Positions 1 through 6,999 of a stretch of 12,884 nucleotides of DNA are shown piece by piece. Position 1 is the stretch's first letter; every line of letters begins with the position of its first letter. Below the pieces are notes generated by a model that worked only from the letters and a program-made list of their open reading frames with translations, searched no databases and was not told the origin of the DNA. The position numbers and the translations under genes are program-made. The stretch lies in contig JAAYWE010000146.1 of the NCBI GenBank assembly GCA_012516755.1, positions 1-12,884 of the forward strand, read 5' to 3'. Source of the DNA: Treponema sp. (GTDB lineage: Bacteria > Spirochaetota > Spirochaetia > Treponematales > Rectinemataceae).

Positions 1-1
1 G

Positions 2-187
2 CGGATTGGCCATGTCGACGAAGTGCTCATAGAAGATCGGTCAAAACGATCAACAAGAGAGCTCTTAGCGAGGACTTCACGCGATGAGATGGTGGTCTTT
101 CCTGGTTCAGCGACAAGAATTGGGCAATTTGCCCAGGTAAGGTTCATATCGGTTGTTGGCAATACATTAAGAGGCGAAGAAGTGTAA
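2..187 (+). CDS. miaB: MiaB tRNA methylthiotransferase, C-terminal TRAM fragment (5' end outside window)
   Basis: The reading frame is open from the window edge to TAA at 185-187 and gives the last 61 residues of a protein. The fragment matches the C-terminal TRAM domain of MiaB-type methylthiotransferases: a VLIEDRSKRS stretch, then ARTSRDEMVVFPG, an IG segment, and the terminal NTLRGEEV. In MiaB the corresponding pieces are VLVEG-S-K, GRT--N--V-F-G, and NSL-GE. MiaB is a radical SAM enzyme that adds a 2-methylthio group to i6A37 of tRNAs; the TRAM domain helps bind the tRNA. The catalytic radical SAM part lies upstream of the window, so MiaB rather than the related MtaB or RimO is judged from the tail alone. 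The next gene begins 11 bp later on the same strand, so the two are probably co-transcribed. Confidence 0.82.
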   Translation, partial: RIGHVDEVLIEDRSKRSTRELLARTSRDEMVVFPGSATRIGQFAQVRFISVVGNTLRGEEV

Positions 188-198
188 AGAGGAAAAGT

Positions 199-1233
199 GT
201 GAAAAGAAATAGGATAGGGATAACAAGGGATCGCTCTTCGCTAAATTTCGCCGCCTCATTTGTACTTTTCCTATCATTATTCATTCTTATCATTAACTCA
301 TCCATAGAAGCGGAAACTTACAAAAGCCTGAGTCAAGCACGGCAGGCTGCGTCCAAGACTAAGAGCCAAGATGCTTTGAGGGATGTCTTGCTTTCGGCAG
401 TTTCGCAGCTATCTGTCAGAGATGGAATTGCGCTTTGTCAAGAGTATGAGGCAAAAACCGACCAAAACTTGAAAGCCGAGCTCAGGGGCATTCTGGGTGG
501 GTTATATCTGCTTCTTGGGCAAACGAAAGAAGCTGCTTCGTGGTATATAAAAGCCGCTTCTATCGACGCAAAATACACTAATGAGGCGCTAAGACTTTCA
601 ATAGCAATCGGCGATCAGAAAAATGCATTGGCGCTCTTGAAAAATGAGTCCATTTCGCCTGAATTCAAGTATATTTTTGATATTTGGCTTTCTCTCTATG
701 ATGGAGAATATGCGTCGGCTTCTTCAAAAGCGAGGAATGCCCTGGCTATTGTTACAAAGCCTCAACTGCGAAGGGAGCTACTTCTTCTGCAATATTTTGC
801 GGATTTTGGTGAGTTTGGGGCTGGCATTTCTAGCTTGGTCAAGGATTTCCCTAACTCAATAGAATCGGATTTAATTATAGGAAGAGTTTTTCCTTCTTCA
901 TCGCTTATGCTTTTTTTAGGCTTTTCGTGGATTAAGGGCCCAGCGCCTCTTGTTGATTATGGAGTAACATCGAACAATTCTCAAATAGCGGAAGAACATA
1001 GCGTCGCAAGCGGAATCCAATGGCTACAAGCAGGCTATTTTTCATCGAAAGATAACGCCGAACGTCTCTCCAGAAATCTGACTAATCAGAAGTTCAAGAC
1101 AAGAGTCATAGAATTGAAAAACCAAGCCGGCGAACCAAGATGGGCTGTCCATGTGGCAGCTGAAGAAGATTGGAAGAAGACTCAATCCAAGCTCAAAGAC
1201 CTTGGATATGAATCTTATCCTGCAGGCAATTAA
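199..1233 (+). CDS. SPOR-domain protein with N-terminal signal or anchor and helical repeat middle
   Basis: This 344-residue protein starts at GTG 199, preceded by GAGGA at 189-193 with a 5-base gap. A basic N-terminus (KRNR...TRDR) is followed by a hydrophobic segment at about 16-36 that ends near SIEAE, which fits a signal peptide or membrane anchor, so export is expected. Residues about 57-220 are alpha-helical with TPR-like features, for example GGLYLLLGQTKEAASWYIKA at about 100-119. Residues about 269-339 form a SPOR domain: QAGYFSSKDNAERL, a KFKTRVIEL strand, WAVHV, then a final helix. SPOR domains bind septal peptidoglycan with denuded glycan strands, which suggests a division or wall role; that part is inference. 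The gene follows miaB by 11 bp. Its TAA stop shares four bases with the opposing gene's stop. The SPOR call is strong; the cellular role is not shown by the sequence. Confidence 0.85.
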   Translation: MKRNRIGITRDRSSLNFAASFVLFLSLFILIINSSIEAETYKSLSQARQAASKTKSQDALRDVLLSAVSQLSVRDGIALCQEYEAKTDQNLKAELRGILGGLYLLLGQTKEAASWYIKAASIDAKYTNEALRLSIAIGDQKNALALLKNESISPEFKYIFDIWLSLYDGEYASASSKARNALAIVTKPQLRRELLLLQYFADFGEFGAGISSLVKDFPNSIESDLIIGRVFPSSSLMLFLGFSWIKGPAPLVDYGVTSNNSQIAEEHSVASGIQWLQAGYFSSKDNAERLSRNLTNQKFKTRVIELKNQAGEPRWAVHVAAEEDWKKTQSKLKDLGYESYPAGN

Positions 1234-2663
1234 CTTGTTTTGATGAAGATGTAGGGTGTTCGATATTCCATTCTGACGCCATCCGCCCCTATCTCAGCCG
1301 GTCTGAGGATCAGGCGATTTATTTTGCCATTCTCGGATTGATCGATGGAGACAATGAAGAGCAACCTATCTCCAACAAGTCCATTCGACTGAATCTGCAA
1401 GAAATCAAGCACCTGGTATCCATCATAATAGTAGATTCTTGCTGCCCCTTCTCTATATTTGCCATTTAATACAAGGATGTTCTTAGACTGATCGAGAACT
1501 AGCACAGAATGGTCATCACCAAGATAGCGGCCCAGGAATTGCGAATGATCGGGACTTGAGAGAATCGTCTTATTGTCCTTAGCTTCCTTCATATAATCAT
1601 AGGATTCATATTTCCCAGACCAACCCTCATCGCGACGGAAATGAGATACTTGTTGATCGATTATGCTGACCGATATCACGTTTTGTCCTTTTGCGTCTAT
1701 TATAAAGATTCGGTCGAGATAACTCAGTTCTGAGAGCCTACAGGTAAGATAGAGTCGATTGCCTTTGCGCTCGGCACTTTTGATTATCCATCGCTGCTGA
1801 ATCTGTTGGCCTTCCAAGATCAGTGCATTGCTATTCGTATCGAGATACAGCGAGCATATATTGGAGGCATCTGAGTTCTTTTTCCAAAACCGATTTAGCC
1901 AGGATAGATATGACTGAGCATCGCTTCCAGAAGGACCTTCTGAGATGCTATTGCTCTCTCTTAAGGGAGATTCCGATACTTTCTCCAAGAACAGGCTGTT
2001 TCTATTCCATATATAGGTCTTATAGGAAACTAGACCTGTTTTATTTGGCAATGATTCGACAACGATAGATGGTATAGCAGACTCATCAGAGTCCTGAAGA
2101 TTTATGGATAGGCCTGTCTCCGAAAATATGAGAGAATACCCTCGATTTAATAGCCGACGGAATATGGTCAGGGTTTGATTGTTAGAGCTATCCAAGCCCT
2201 GGATAAGAAGATCAGAAAGCCCATCACCTGTAACATCAAGTGGCTGCACGGTTATGCTCTCTAGCTTTGAAGCCCGTATCTCCGCTTCAAAATGCCTAAG
2301 GTAAGCACCAAGATTTGGCGAAAAGTCAGCTATTATCATCCACAAGACCGTGCTTCCAGCCGTTTTCTTGCATAGAATAACTTGCTCAAAATCCTCATCA
2401 TCGTCGACATCTATGTCTATGGTCTTAAGAAAGATATCACCCGGAAGAGGCGATATCTTTGCATGTTGTTGTGAAGCATTTTGAGGCGAAACTTGGCTTT
2501 TATCCGATAGGCTTTCGAGGATAATAGTTCGATTCTCTATTGGCACCGAAGCTTGTAATGTCTCTTGCCTTTGTATAGCAATCAAGTATACTGCTATCAA
2601 AAAGGCCACAAAAAAAGCCACAAAATATATATGGCTGATCAAGGATTTGAAATTATTCATCAT
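1230..2663 (-). CDS. Pallilysin-related (Tp0751-like) membrane-anchored protein
   Basis: I chose the ATG at 2663 (477 residues). A TTG at 2672 would add three residues, and the adjacent ATG at 2660 is equally possible; AGAGG at 2664-2668 is the only Shine-Dalgarno-like sequence and sits very close to both ATGs. Numbering below is from the TTG. A hydrophobic helix at about 13-33 should act as an uncleaved anchor or signal. Residues 86-100 and 146-157 (DVTGDGLSDLLI) are acidic loops of the FG-GAP/VCBS type, likely Ca-binding. Residues about 270-360 align by eye with the Tp0751 domain, including the ending WSGKYESYDY against WDGQYTRYH, recalled from memory. Residues about 380-470 look like a second, diverged copy. 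The HEXXH site reported for pallilysin is absent here. Tp0751 has been described as a host-ligand-binding adhesin with a lipocalin-like fold; whether this protein binds anything is unknown. It follows rocD by 17 bp, so it is probably in the same transcript. Confidence 0.72.
   Translation of the reverse strand: MMNNFKSLISHIYFVAFFVAFLIAVYLIAIQRQETLQASVPIENRTIILESLSDKSQVSPQNASQQHAKISPLPGDIFLKTIDIDVDDDEDFEQVILCKKTAGSTVLWMIIADFSPNLGAYLRHFEAEIRASKLESITVQPLDVTGDGLSDLLIQGLDSSNNQTLTIFRRLLNRGYSLIFSETGLSINLQDSDESAIPSIVVESLPNKTGLVSYKTYIWNRNSLFLEKVSESPLRESNSISEGPSGSDAQSYLSWLNRFWKKNSDASNICSLYLDTNSNALILEGQQIQQRWIIKSAERKGNRLYLTCRLSELSYLDRIFIIDAKGQNVISVSIIDQQVSHFRRDEGWSGKYESYDYMKEAKDNKTILSSPDHSQFLGRYLGDDHSVLVLDQSKNILVLNGKYREGAARIYYYDGYQVLDFLQIQSNGLVGDRLLFIVSIDQSENGKINRLILRPAEIGADGVRMEYRTPYIFIKTS
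1287..1325 (+). terminator. Possible intrinsic terminator of the miaB-SPOR transcript, inside the opposing gene
   Basis: An inverted repeat CTCAG (1293-1297) and CTGAG (1303-1307) encloses the loop CCGGT. It can be extended by an outer CCT/AGG pairing across a small internal loop, and is followed by ATTTATTTT at 1317-1325. It lies 60-90 bases past the SPOR gene stop, within the 3' end of the convergent pallilysin-related gene. The stem is short and imperfect, so this is only a candidate. Confidence 0.33.
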
Positions 2664-2680
2664 CCTCTGCAAATTAGATT

Positions 2681-3880
2681 CTAGGCTCTGTCCAGCACGG
2701 AAATTATTTTCTCGAGAGCTTCTTCGAGCTCATCCTCTGTTATGATGAGCGGTGGCGCAAAGCGTATTATGTTTCCGTGCGTCTGTTTAGCAAGTATGCC
2801 AGATTCCTTTAAGTCTATGCAAGTAGGATAGGCATCAAAGCCCTCCTCGAAGACAACTGCATTTAGGAGACCCTTTCCGCGAACCAAGCGAAAATGGGGT
2901 GATTTTGCTTTTTTTATGACTTCCCTAAAGCGTTCTCCGAGCCTAAATGCTCTTTCATCGAGATTTTCTTGTTCCAGAACTTCTAGAGCAGCAATGCCCA
3001 CCGCGCAAGCGAGCGGATTCCCGCCAAAAGTTGAGCCATGCGTACCAGGTGTGAATACATCCATAACTTCATGATCCGCAACAATAGCGGAAATCGGAAT
3101 GATACCGCCTCCCAGAGCTTTCCCTAGACACATAATATCGGGACGGGCATTTTCGTAATTCCAGGCGAAATGGCGGCCCGTTCTGCAAAAACCAGTTTGG
3201 ATTTCATCGAGTATGAATAAGATCCCCGCTTCGGTGCAGATTCTTCTGAGATCCGAGAGATAGCCATCGGGAGGAACGACAACACCGGCTTCCCCTTGAA
3301 TGGGTTCTACCAACACAGCAACTGTATTCTCATCTATGGCATCGGAGACCGCCTTGGCATCTCCAAAAGGAATCTTTATAAAGCCAGGCACATAAGGTCC
3401 ATAGTTTATATAGGAATCAGGATCACTTGACATCGAAACAGCGCTTAGCGTTCTACCATGGAAGTTGCCATTGGCGCATATTATGGACTGTCTTCCATTT
3501 TCTATCCCTCTTTTTTCTACACCCCATCGCCTTGCAGCCTTGATTGCCGTCTCTACAGCTTCTACTCCGGAGTTCATTGGAAGAGCCATTTCATAGCCCG
3601 TATACTCACATAGTTTCTTGAGAAAGGGTCCCATTTTATCGTTGTGGAAGGCTCTTGAAGTTAGGGTCACTCGTTCGATTTGACTTTTGACAGCGTTGAC
3701 AATGTGTGGATGCAGATGGCCTTGGTTTAGTGCCGAATATGCGGAGAGAAAATCATAGTATTCTCGCCCTTCGGGATCCCAGACCTTGCATCCTTTGGCC
3801 ATTGAAATGACAACGGGGATAGGATGATAATTATGTGCTCCGTATTGGTAATCCAGAGCTATATAATCCTGTGAATTCAT
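2681..3880 (-). CDS. rocD: Ornithine aminotransferase (class III PLP aminotransferase)
   Basis: This 399-residue protein is full length for ornithine--oxo-acid transaminase, which interconverts L-ornithine plus 2-oxoglutarate with glutamate-5-semialdehyde plus glutamate. Family features in order are YSALNQGHLHP at 48-58, the PLP-phosphate region NSGVEAVETAIKAAR at 103-117, NFHGRT at 139-144, VEPIQGEAGV at 191-200, ILDEIQTG at 223-230 with Asp225 for the pyridine nitrogen, the Schiff-base lysine Lys254 in LGKALGGG, and HGSTFGGNPLACA at 281-293. The start is certain: ATG is preceded by AAGGAGG (complement of 3886-3892) with a 5-base gap. It sits downstream of murE-ddl and just before the pallilysin-related gene. 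It could be catabolic or, in reverse, supply ornithine for peptidoglycan. Acetylornithine aminotransferase is the main alternative, but the N-terminal motifs fit ornithine aminotransferase better. Confidence 0.88.
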   Translation of the reverse strand: MNSQDYIALDYQYGAHNYHPIPVVISMAKGCKVWDPEGREYYDFLSAYSALNQGHLHPHIVNAVKSQIERVTLTSRAFHNDKMGPFLKKLCEYTGYEMALPMNSGVEAVETAIKAARRWGVEKRGIENGRQSIICANGNFHGRTLSAVSMSSDPDSYINYGPYVPGFIKIPFGDAKAVSDAIDENTVAVLVEPIQGEAGVVVPPDGYLSDLRRICTEAGILFILDEIQTGFCRTGRHFAWNYENARPDIMCLGKALGGGIIPISAIVADHEVMDVFTPGTHGSTFGGNPLACAVGIAALEVLEQENLDERAFRLGERFREVIKKAKSPHFRLVRGKGLLNAVVFEEGFDAYPTCIDLKESGILAKQTHGNIIRFAPPLIITEDELEEALEKIISVLDRA

Positions 3881-4078
3881 GATTTCCTCCTTTTGATATT
3901 ATTGGAGTGGTCTGTCTTTCAATGCTAATTATAACCCGAGGCAATTGAATGCGGAAGTGATAATAATAATTAGAAATAGTATAAATAATTATGCATTAAC
4001 TAAAACTGAATTTTTGGGTAAAGCTGACTCATGGCTAATTCCTGATTCTGAGTCTAAGGAGATGATTATTAGAAAATT
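3881..4078. other. Spacer between ddl and rocD, A+T-rich
   Basis: These 198 bp hold no credible gene. The rocD ribosome binding site and promoter occupy the left part. The middle (about 3958-3990) is very A+T-rich with repeated ATAATAAT/ATAATTAT units. A 6-bp inverted repeat GACTCA (4026-4031) and TGAGTC (4049-4054) with a 17-base loop lies 25-53 bases after the ddl stop, but no T-run follows it on the minus strand, so I do not call it a terminator. Read-through from murE-ddl into rocD is therefore possible. Confidence 0.5.
3928..3956 (-). promoter_or_regulatory. Candidate promoter of rocD
   Basis: On the minus strand a perfect TATAAT lies at 3933-3928. With a 17-base spacer the -35 position reads TTCCGC (3956-3951), a weak match to TTGACA. 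Transcription would begin near 3921, giving a leader of about 40 bases that contains the strong AAGGAGG site of rocD. The -10 box is good and the -35 poor. Confidence 0.42.
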
Positions 4079-5197
4079 TTATGCTTTTGAGAAATCATAT
4101 TCGAGCTCACGCTTTATCGCATATTGTTCTATCGCAAGTTCAAGGAGTTTATCCAGCAATTCAGAATAAGAGACTCCTGCATCTATGCACATTCGAGGAT
4201 ACATAGAAATGGCGGTAAAACCAGGAATAGTGTTTATCTCATTTAAAAATACTTCTCCTGTTATCTTCTCTACAAAGAAGTCAACTCGGGCCATTCCTTT
4301 TACCGAGGCATATTTATATGCAGAAAGCGCAAGGCTCATTATTCGATTCTTTGTCTCTTCTAACAACGGAGCAGGTATCAAAAGGGTAGCGCCCTGTGGA
4401 TCCTTATACTTCGCTTCATAGTCGTAGAATTCGTGAGATGGAACGATTTCTCCGGGAGGAAAGACCATAGGTCGCTCGTTGCCTAGCACCGCGCATTCTA
4501 TTTCTCGAGCATTGATAAATGCCTCGATCAATGCATGCTCAGACCAGCGAAGGGCAGACAGTATTGCATCTTTTAGCTCTTCTGAATGAGTGACTTTAGA
4601 AGTTCCCATCGAGGAACCCGAACATGCGGGCTTTACAAAACAAGGCCAGCCAAATCTTGTTTCTACTTTGCGTGCAAGTATTTTAAGGTTTTCATCCGAA
4701 ACATCTTCTTTTCTAACCGAAATATAATCGACCACCGGTAGACCAGCCGACAGCCAGAGGCGTTTAGAAACTTCCTTGTCCATGCCAACCGCGCTTCCCA
4801 AAACATCCGCTCCCACATAAGGAAGATCTACCGTTTCGAGCAAACCTTGGATCGTCCCATCTTCTCCAAAAGTCCCATGCAGCACGGGAAATACAACATC
4901 AATATTGAGTTTTTGCAGGCCTTTTGTTGTTGTCTCGAGCCAAAGTCCTTCCCCAGGCACTGCTAAGACGCGTTCAGATCTTTCGACGGGAGGAAGAGAG
5001 CGCATTTGCCCATTTTCGGGCCTGGAATAAGCCCATTCTGGAGGATGCTGGAGGAACCATTCTCCTCTTTTGGTTATACCTATTGGTACAATCGAATACT
5101 TATCCTTATCGAGGTAGGCCAAAATGCTGCTCGCGGATATAAGCGATACTTCGTGCTCGCCGGATCTACCACCATACAGTACAGCGATACTCTTCAT
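4079..5197 (-). CDS. ddl: D-alanine--D-alanine ligase
   Basis: This ATP-grasp enzyme (372 residues) joins two D-alanines in the cytoplasm to make the terminal dipeptide of the peptidoglycan stem. Visible motifs are YGGRSGEHEVSLISASSI at 8-25, HGTFGEDGTIQG at 107-118, VKPACSGSSMG at 188-198, EAFINAREIECAVLG at 225-239, YDYEAKY at 258-264, GMARVDFF at 301-308 and NEINTIPGFT at 319-328 with metal-binding Glu320 and Asn322. Tyr264 corresponds to Tyr216 of E. coli DdlB, the residue typical of ligases that make D-Ala-D-Ala rather than D-Ala-D-lactate. Length is normal for the longer Ddl branch. The start ATG lies 3 bp after the murE stop, and its AAGGG ribosome binding site is in the last murE codons, so the two genes form an operon and are probably translated together. 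Confidence 0.95.
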   Translation of the reverse strand: MKSIAVLYGGRSGEHEVSLISASSILAYLDKDKYSIVPIGITKRGEWFLQHPPEWAYSRPENGQMRSLPPVERSERVLAVPGEGLWLETTTKGLQKLNIDVVFPVLHGTFGEDGTIQGLLETVDLPYVGADVLGSAVGMDKEVSKRLWLSAGLPVVDYISVRKEDVSDENLKILARKVETRFGWPCFVKPACSGSSMGTSKVTHSEELKDAILSALRWSEHALIEAFINAREIECAVLGNERPMVFPPGEIVPSHEFYDYEAKYKDPQGATLLIPAPLLEETKNRIMSLALSAYKYASVKGMARVDFFVEKITGEVFLNEINTIPGFTAISMYPRMCIDAGVSYSELLDKLLELAIEQYAIKRELEYDFSKA

Positions 5198-5200
5198 AGA

Positions 5201-6889
5201 TTATTTCCCTTTATTTGTGATTTCAAATCCCAAGTCGGCCAGGATCGATCGAGCTTGCCTTTCTTCATCATAGGGGATAGTCCTGTCTGAATAGATTATT
5301 GAATTCTCATGACCTTTGCCTAGAAGCAGGACAAGATCTCCAGGCCTTGCAAGATTAAATGCTCTTCGAATTGCTTCTGGGCGATCTGGTATGAGATATA
5401 GTCGGTCTTCTCTTGAGAGTTCAGGACAACCCATGGCTATTTCTTCAAGGATGGCCATAGGGTCTTCACCTCGAGGATCTTCATCGGCAAGAATCAATAT
5501 ATCGCAATAATCCGCAGCAATGCGCCCTTGCTGTGGTCGCTTTTCGGTGTCGCGTTCGCCAGCTGATCCAAAGACACAGATGATGCGACCTCTTCTTTCT
5601 TTTCTCAGAGAGGGGAGTATTTCCTTAAATGACGATGGCGTATGGGCATAGTCAATTATCACTTCGAAAGGCTGTCCTTCTAGAATTCGTTGCATTCTGC
5701 CTTTTATCGGTCTAAGGCCTGGAAGCAGAGGAACGAAGTTGTGCCAATGCAAGCCCGTTGCGGCGGAGGCAGCTAGAATTGCTCCAAGCGCATTTTGAAC
5801 ATTGAAGGTGCCAGGAAGATTGATCCGGGCCGATAATGTCGAAGGCATAACATTTTCGAATCTTCGAGCAGATATTTCTTGTTCTGTGCGGAAGTTATGC
5901 CCGATAGGCATTTCCAGAAGCCCCTCTATCTCAAAGGAAACTCCATTGGCATCTTCCATTATATTGTGTGCCGAGAAATCTGCTAGGGCTCCCTTGCTCG
6001 AATAGGTCAGGCATGGAACCGCAGACTCATGCATAAAGTATGATGCATTTGGGTCATCGGCGCAGATAATTCCAGTAGGAGAGATAATTATATTGCTATT
6101 ATGTTCATTTATCGCATGACTAACTTTATTGAGTTTCTTGGGTTCGACCTCGCCAAGGCGCCGGAAAAGATTCGCCTTGTCGCTGCGATACTGCTCACAT
6201 GAGCCATGGAATTCTAAATGCTCATGAGTTACATTGGTCACAAGGCCAATGTCGAAATGGACATGGGCTAACCTTGCGGTTCGTGGAGATAAGCCATGGC
6301 TTGATGCCTCTATAACTGCAAACTGTAATCCATGGTTGCGGATTTCTGCCAACATCTGCTGTACTGTGGTTGCTTCTGGAGTTGTCTGGTGCTGAGGATT
6401 TGGCTGTTCCCCTTCTCCAATATCTGACATTACAGTGGAAAAGAAACCAGCTTTGAAACCAGCAGCATTCAGAAGTTGGTAGATAAACGATACTGTTGTG
6501 CTCTTGCCTTCTGTGCCAGTTACACCGATAACGCATAGAGAATCAGATGGATTCTCGAAAAAACTTGCGGATATAGCCGACATCGTCCATCGGCAATCTG
6601 TGACCCGGATCAATGCAGGATTTAGAGCTCTTGCCGATGGATCTTTCAACATAAATTCCCTCAAGTTCTTCTCTAGAAGGCCTTCATAGATCACGGCAAC
6701 TGCACCATTTTGTATGGCTTGGATAATGTATTTTTTGCCGTCCGTATGGAGGCCGGGAAGCGCAAAAAACAGGGATCCAGGCTTGCATTCTCTCGAATCA
6801 TAGAAAAGGCCTGATATCAAATGATGAATATCTCCTTCGATTGAGCAGATATCGAGTCCTTGTATCAGGTCAGACAGCCGCTTCTGCAT
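5201..6889 (-). CDS. murE: UDP-MurNAc-L-Ala-D-Glu : third-residue amino acid ligase MurE
   Basis: MurE adds the third amino acid (meso-DAP, L-Lys or L-Orn, depending on species) to UDP-MurNAc-L-Ala-D-Glu using ATP. Evidence in order: N-terminal domain with DSRECKPGSLFFALPG at 31-46; P-loop GVTGTEGKSTT at 122-132; TTPEATT at 169-175; EASSHGLSPRTARL at 194-207; SDKANLF at 236-242 with the likely carbamylated Lys238; the C-terminal domain entry GTFNVQNALGA at 360-370; DYAHTPSS at 413-420; the substrate motif region DEDPRGEDP at 469-477; and GKGHE at 524-528. At 562 residues it is about 60 longer than usual; much of the excess lies between 244 and 350. The specificity motif reads EDPR where E. 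coli has DNPR, so the amino acid added cannot be read off safely. ATG 6889 is the only plausible start and has no Shine-Dalgarno. It heads the murE-ddl operon. Confidence 0.93.
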   Translation of the reverse strand: MQKRLSDLIQGLDICSIEGDIHHLISGLFYDSRECKPGSLFFALPGLHTDGKKYIIQAIQNGAVAVIYEGLLEKNLREFMLKDPSARALNPALIRVTDCRWTMSAISASFFENPSDSLCVIGVTGTEGKSTTVSFIYQLLNAAGFKAGFFSTVMSDIGEGEQPNPQHQTTPEATTVQQMLAEIRNHGLQFAVIEASSHGLSPRTARLAHVHFDIGLVTNVTHEHLEFHGSCEQYRSDKANLFRRLGEVEPKKLNKVSHAINEHNSNIIISPTGIICADDPNASYFMHESAVPCLTYSSKGALADFSAHNIMEDANGVSFEIEGLLEMPIGHNFRTEQEISARRFENVMPSTLSARINLPGTFNVQNALGAILAASAATGLHWHNFVPLLPGLRPIKGRMQRILEGQPFEVIIDYAHTPSSFKEILPSLRKERRGRIICVFGSAGERDTEKRPQQGRIAADYCDILILADEDPRGEDPMAILEEIAMGCPELSREDRLYLIPDRPEAIRRAFNLARPGDLVLLLGKGHENSIIYSDRTIPYDEERQARSILADLGFEITNKGK

Positions 6890-6904
6890 ATTGTGTCGAA
6901 TTCT

Positions 6905-6933
6905 ATCATAAGATAGGAGAGAGCTGCAATGAA
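6905..6933 (-). promoter_or_regulatory. Candidate promoter of murE-ddl
   Basis: On the minus strand TATGAT (6910-6905) and TTCATT (6933-6928) are separated by 17 bases. Expected transcription start is about 6898, only some 9 bases from the murE ATG, which agrees with the lack of a ribosome binding site there. The -10 has five of six consensus bases and the -35 about three. Confidence 0.38.
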
Positions 6934-6934
6934 T

Positions 6935-6949
6935 CTTAACAATCTTAAG
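6935..6949. repeat. Interrupted palindrome CTTAA-n5-TTAAG in the murE/queD divergent region
   Basis: Five-base arms CTTAA (6935-6939) and TTAAG (6945-6949) are separated by CAATC. The same bases also form two direct copies of AATCTTAA at 6932-6939 and 6941-6948. It lies directly upstream of the candidate murE -35 box, where a regulator could bind. No known operator consensus was recognised. Confidence 0.3.
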
Positions 6950-6982
6950 GCAAGCATTGATTATGAGCGCACCGACAAGATG

Positions 6983-6994
6983 TTTTTCGAAAAA
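6983..6994. promoter_or_regulatory. Perfect 12-bp palindrome TTTTTCGAAAAA upstream of the queD -10 box
   Basis: The sequence TTTTTCGAAAAA is a perfect palindrome that ends 5 bases before the TATAAT at 7000-7005, so it occupies the promoter spacer. A protein bound there would block or modulate queD transcription. It could instead just be an intrinsically bent A-tract. No matching operator is known to me. Confidence 0.35.
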
Positions 6995-6999
6995 TCATA

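Noticed and set aside
4026..4054. A terminator after ddl
   Set aside because: The 6-bp inverted repeat has a 17-base loop and no T-run follows on the minus strand.
3945..4169. A 74-codon plus-strand frame covering the ddl-rocD spacer
   Set aside because: It starts at TTG without a ribosome binding site and its second half is antisense to the ddl 3' end. The composition is low-complexity.
6222..6536. A 104-codon alternative-frame ORF inside murE
   Set aside because: It overlaps the P-loop and substrate motifs of murE in another frame of the same strand; a chance frame.
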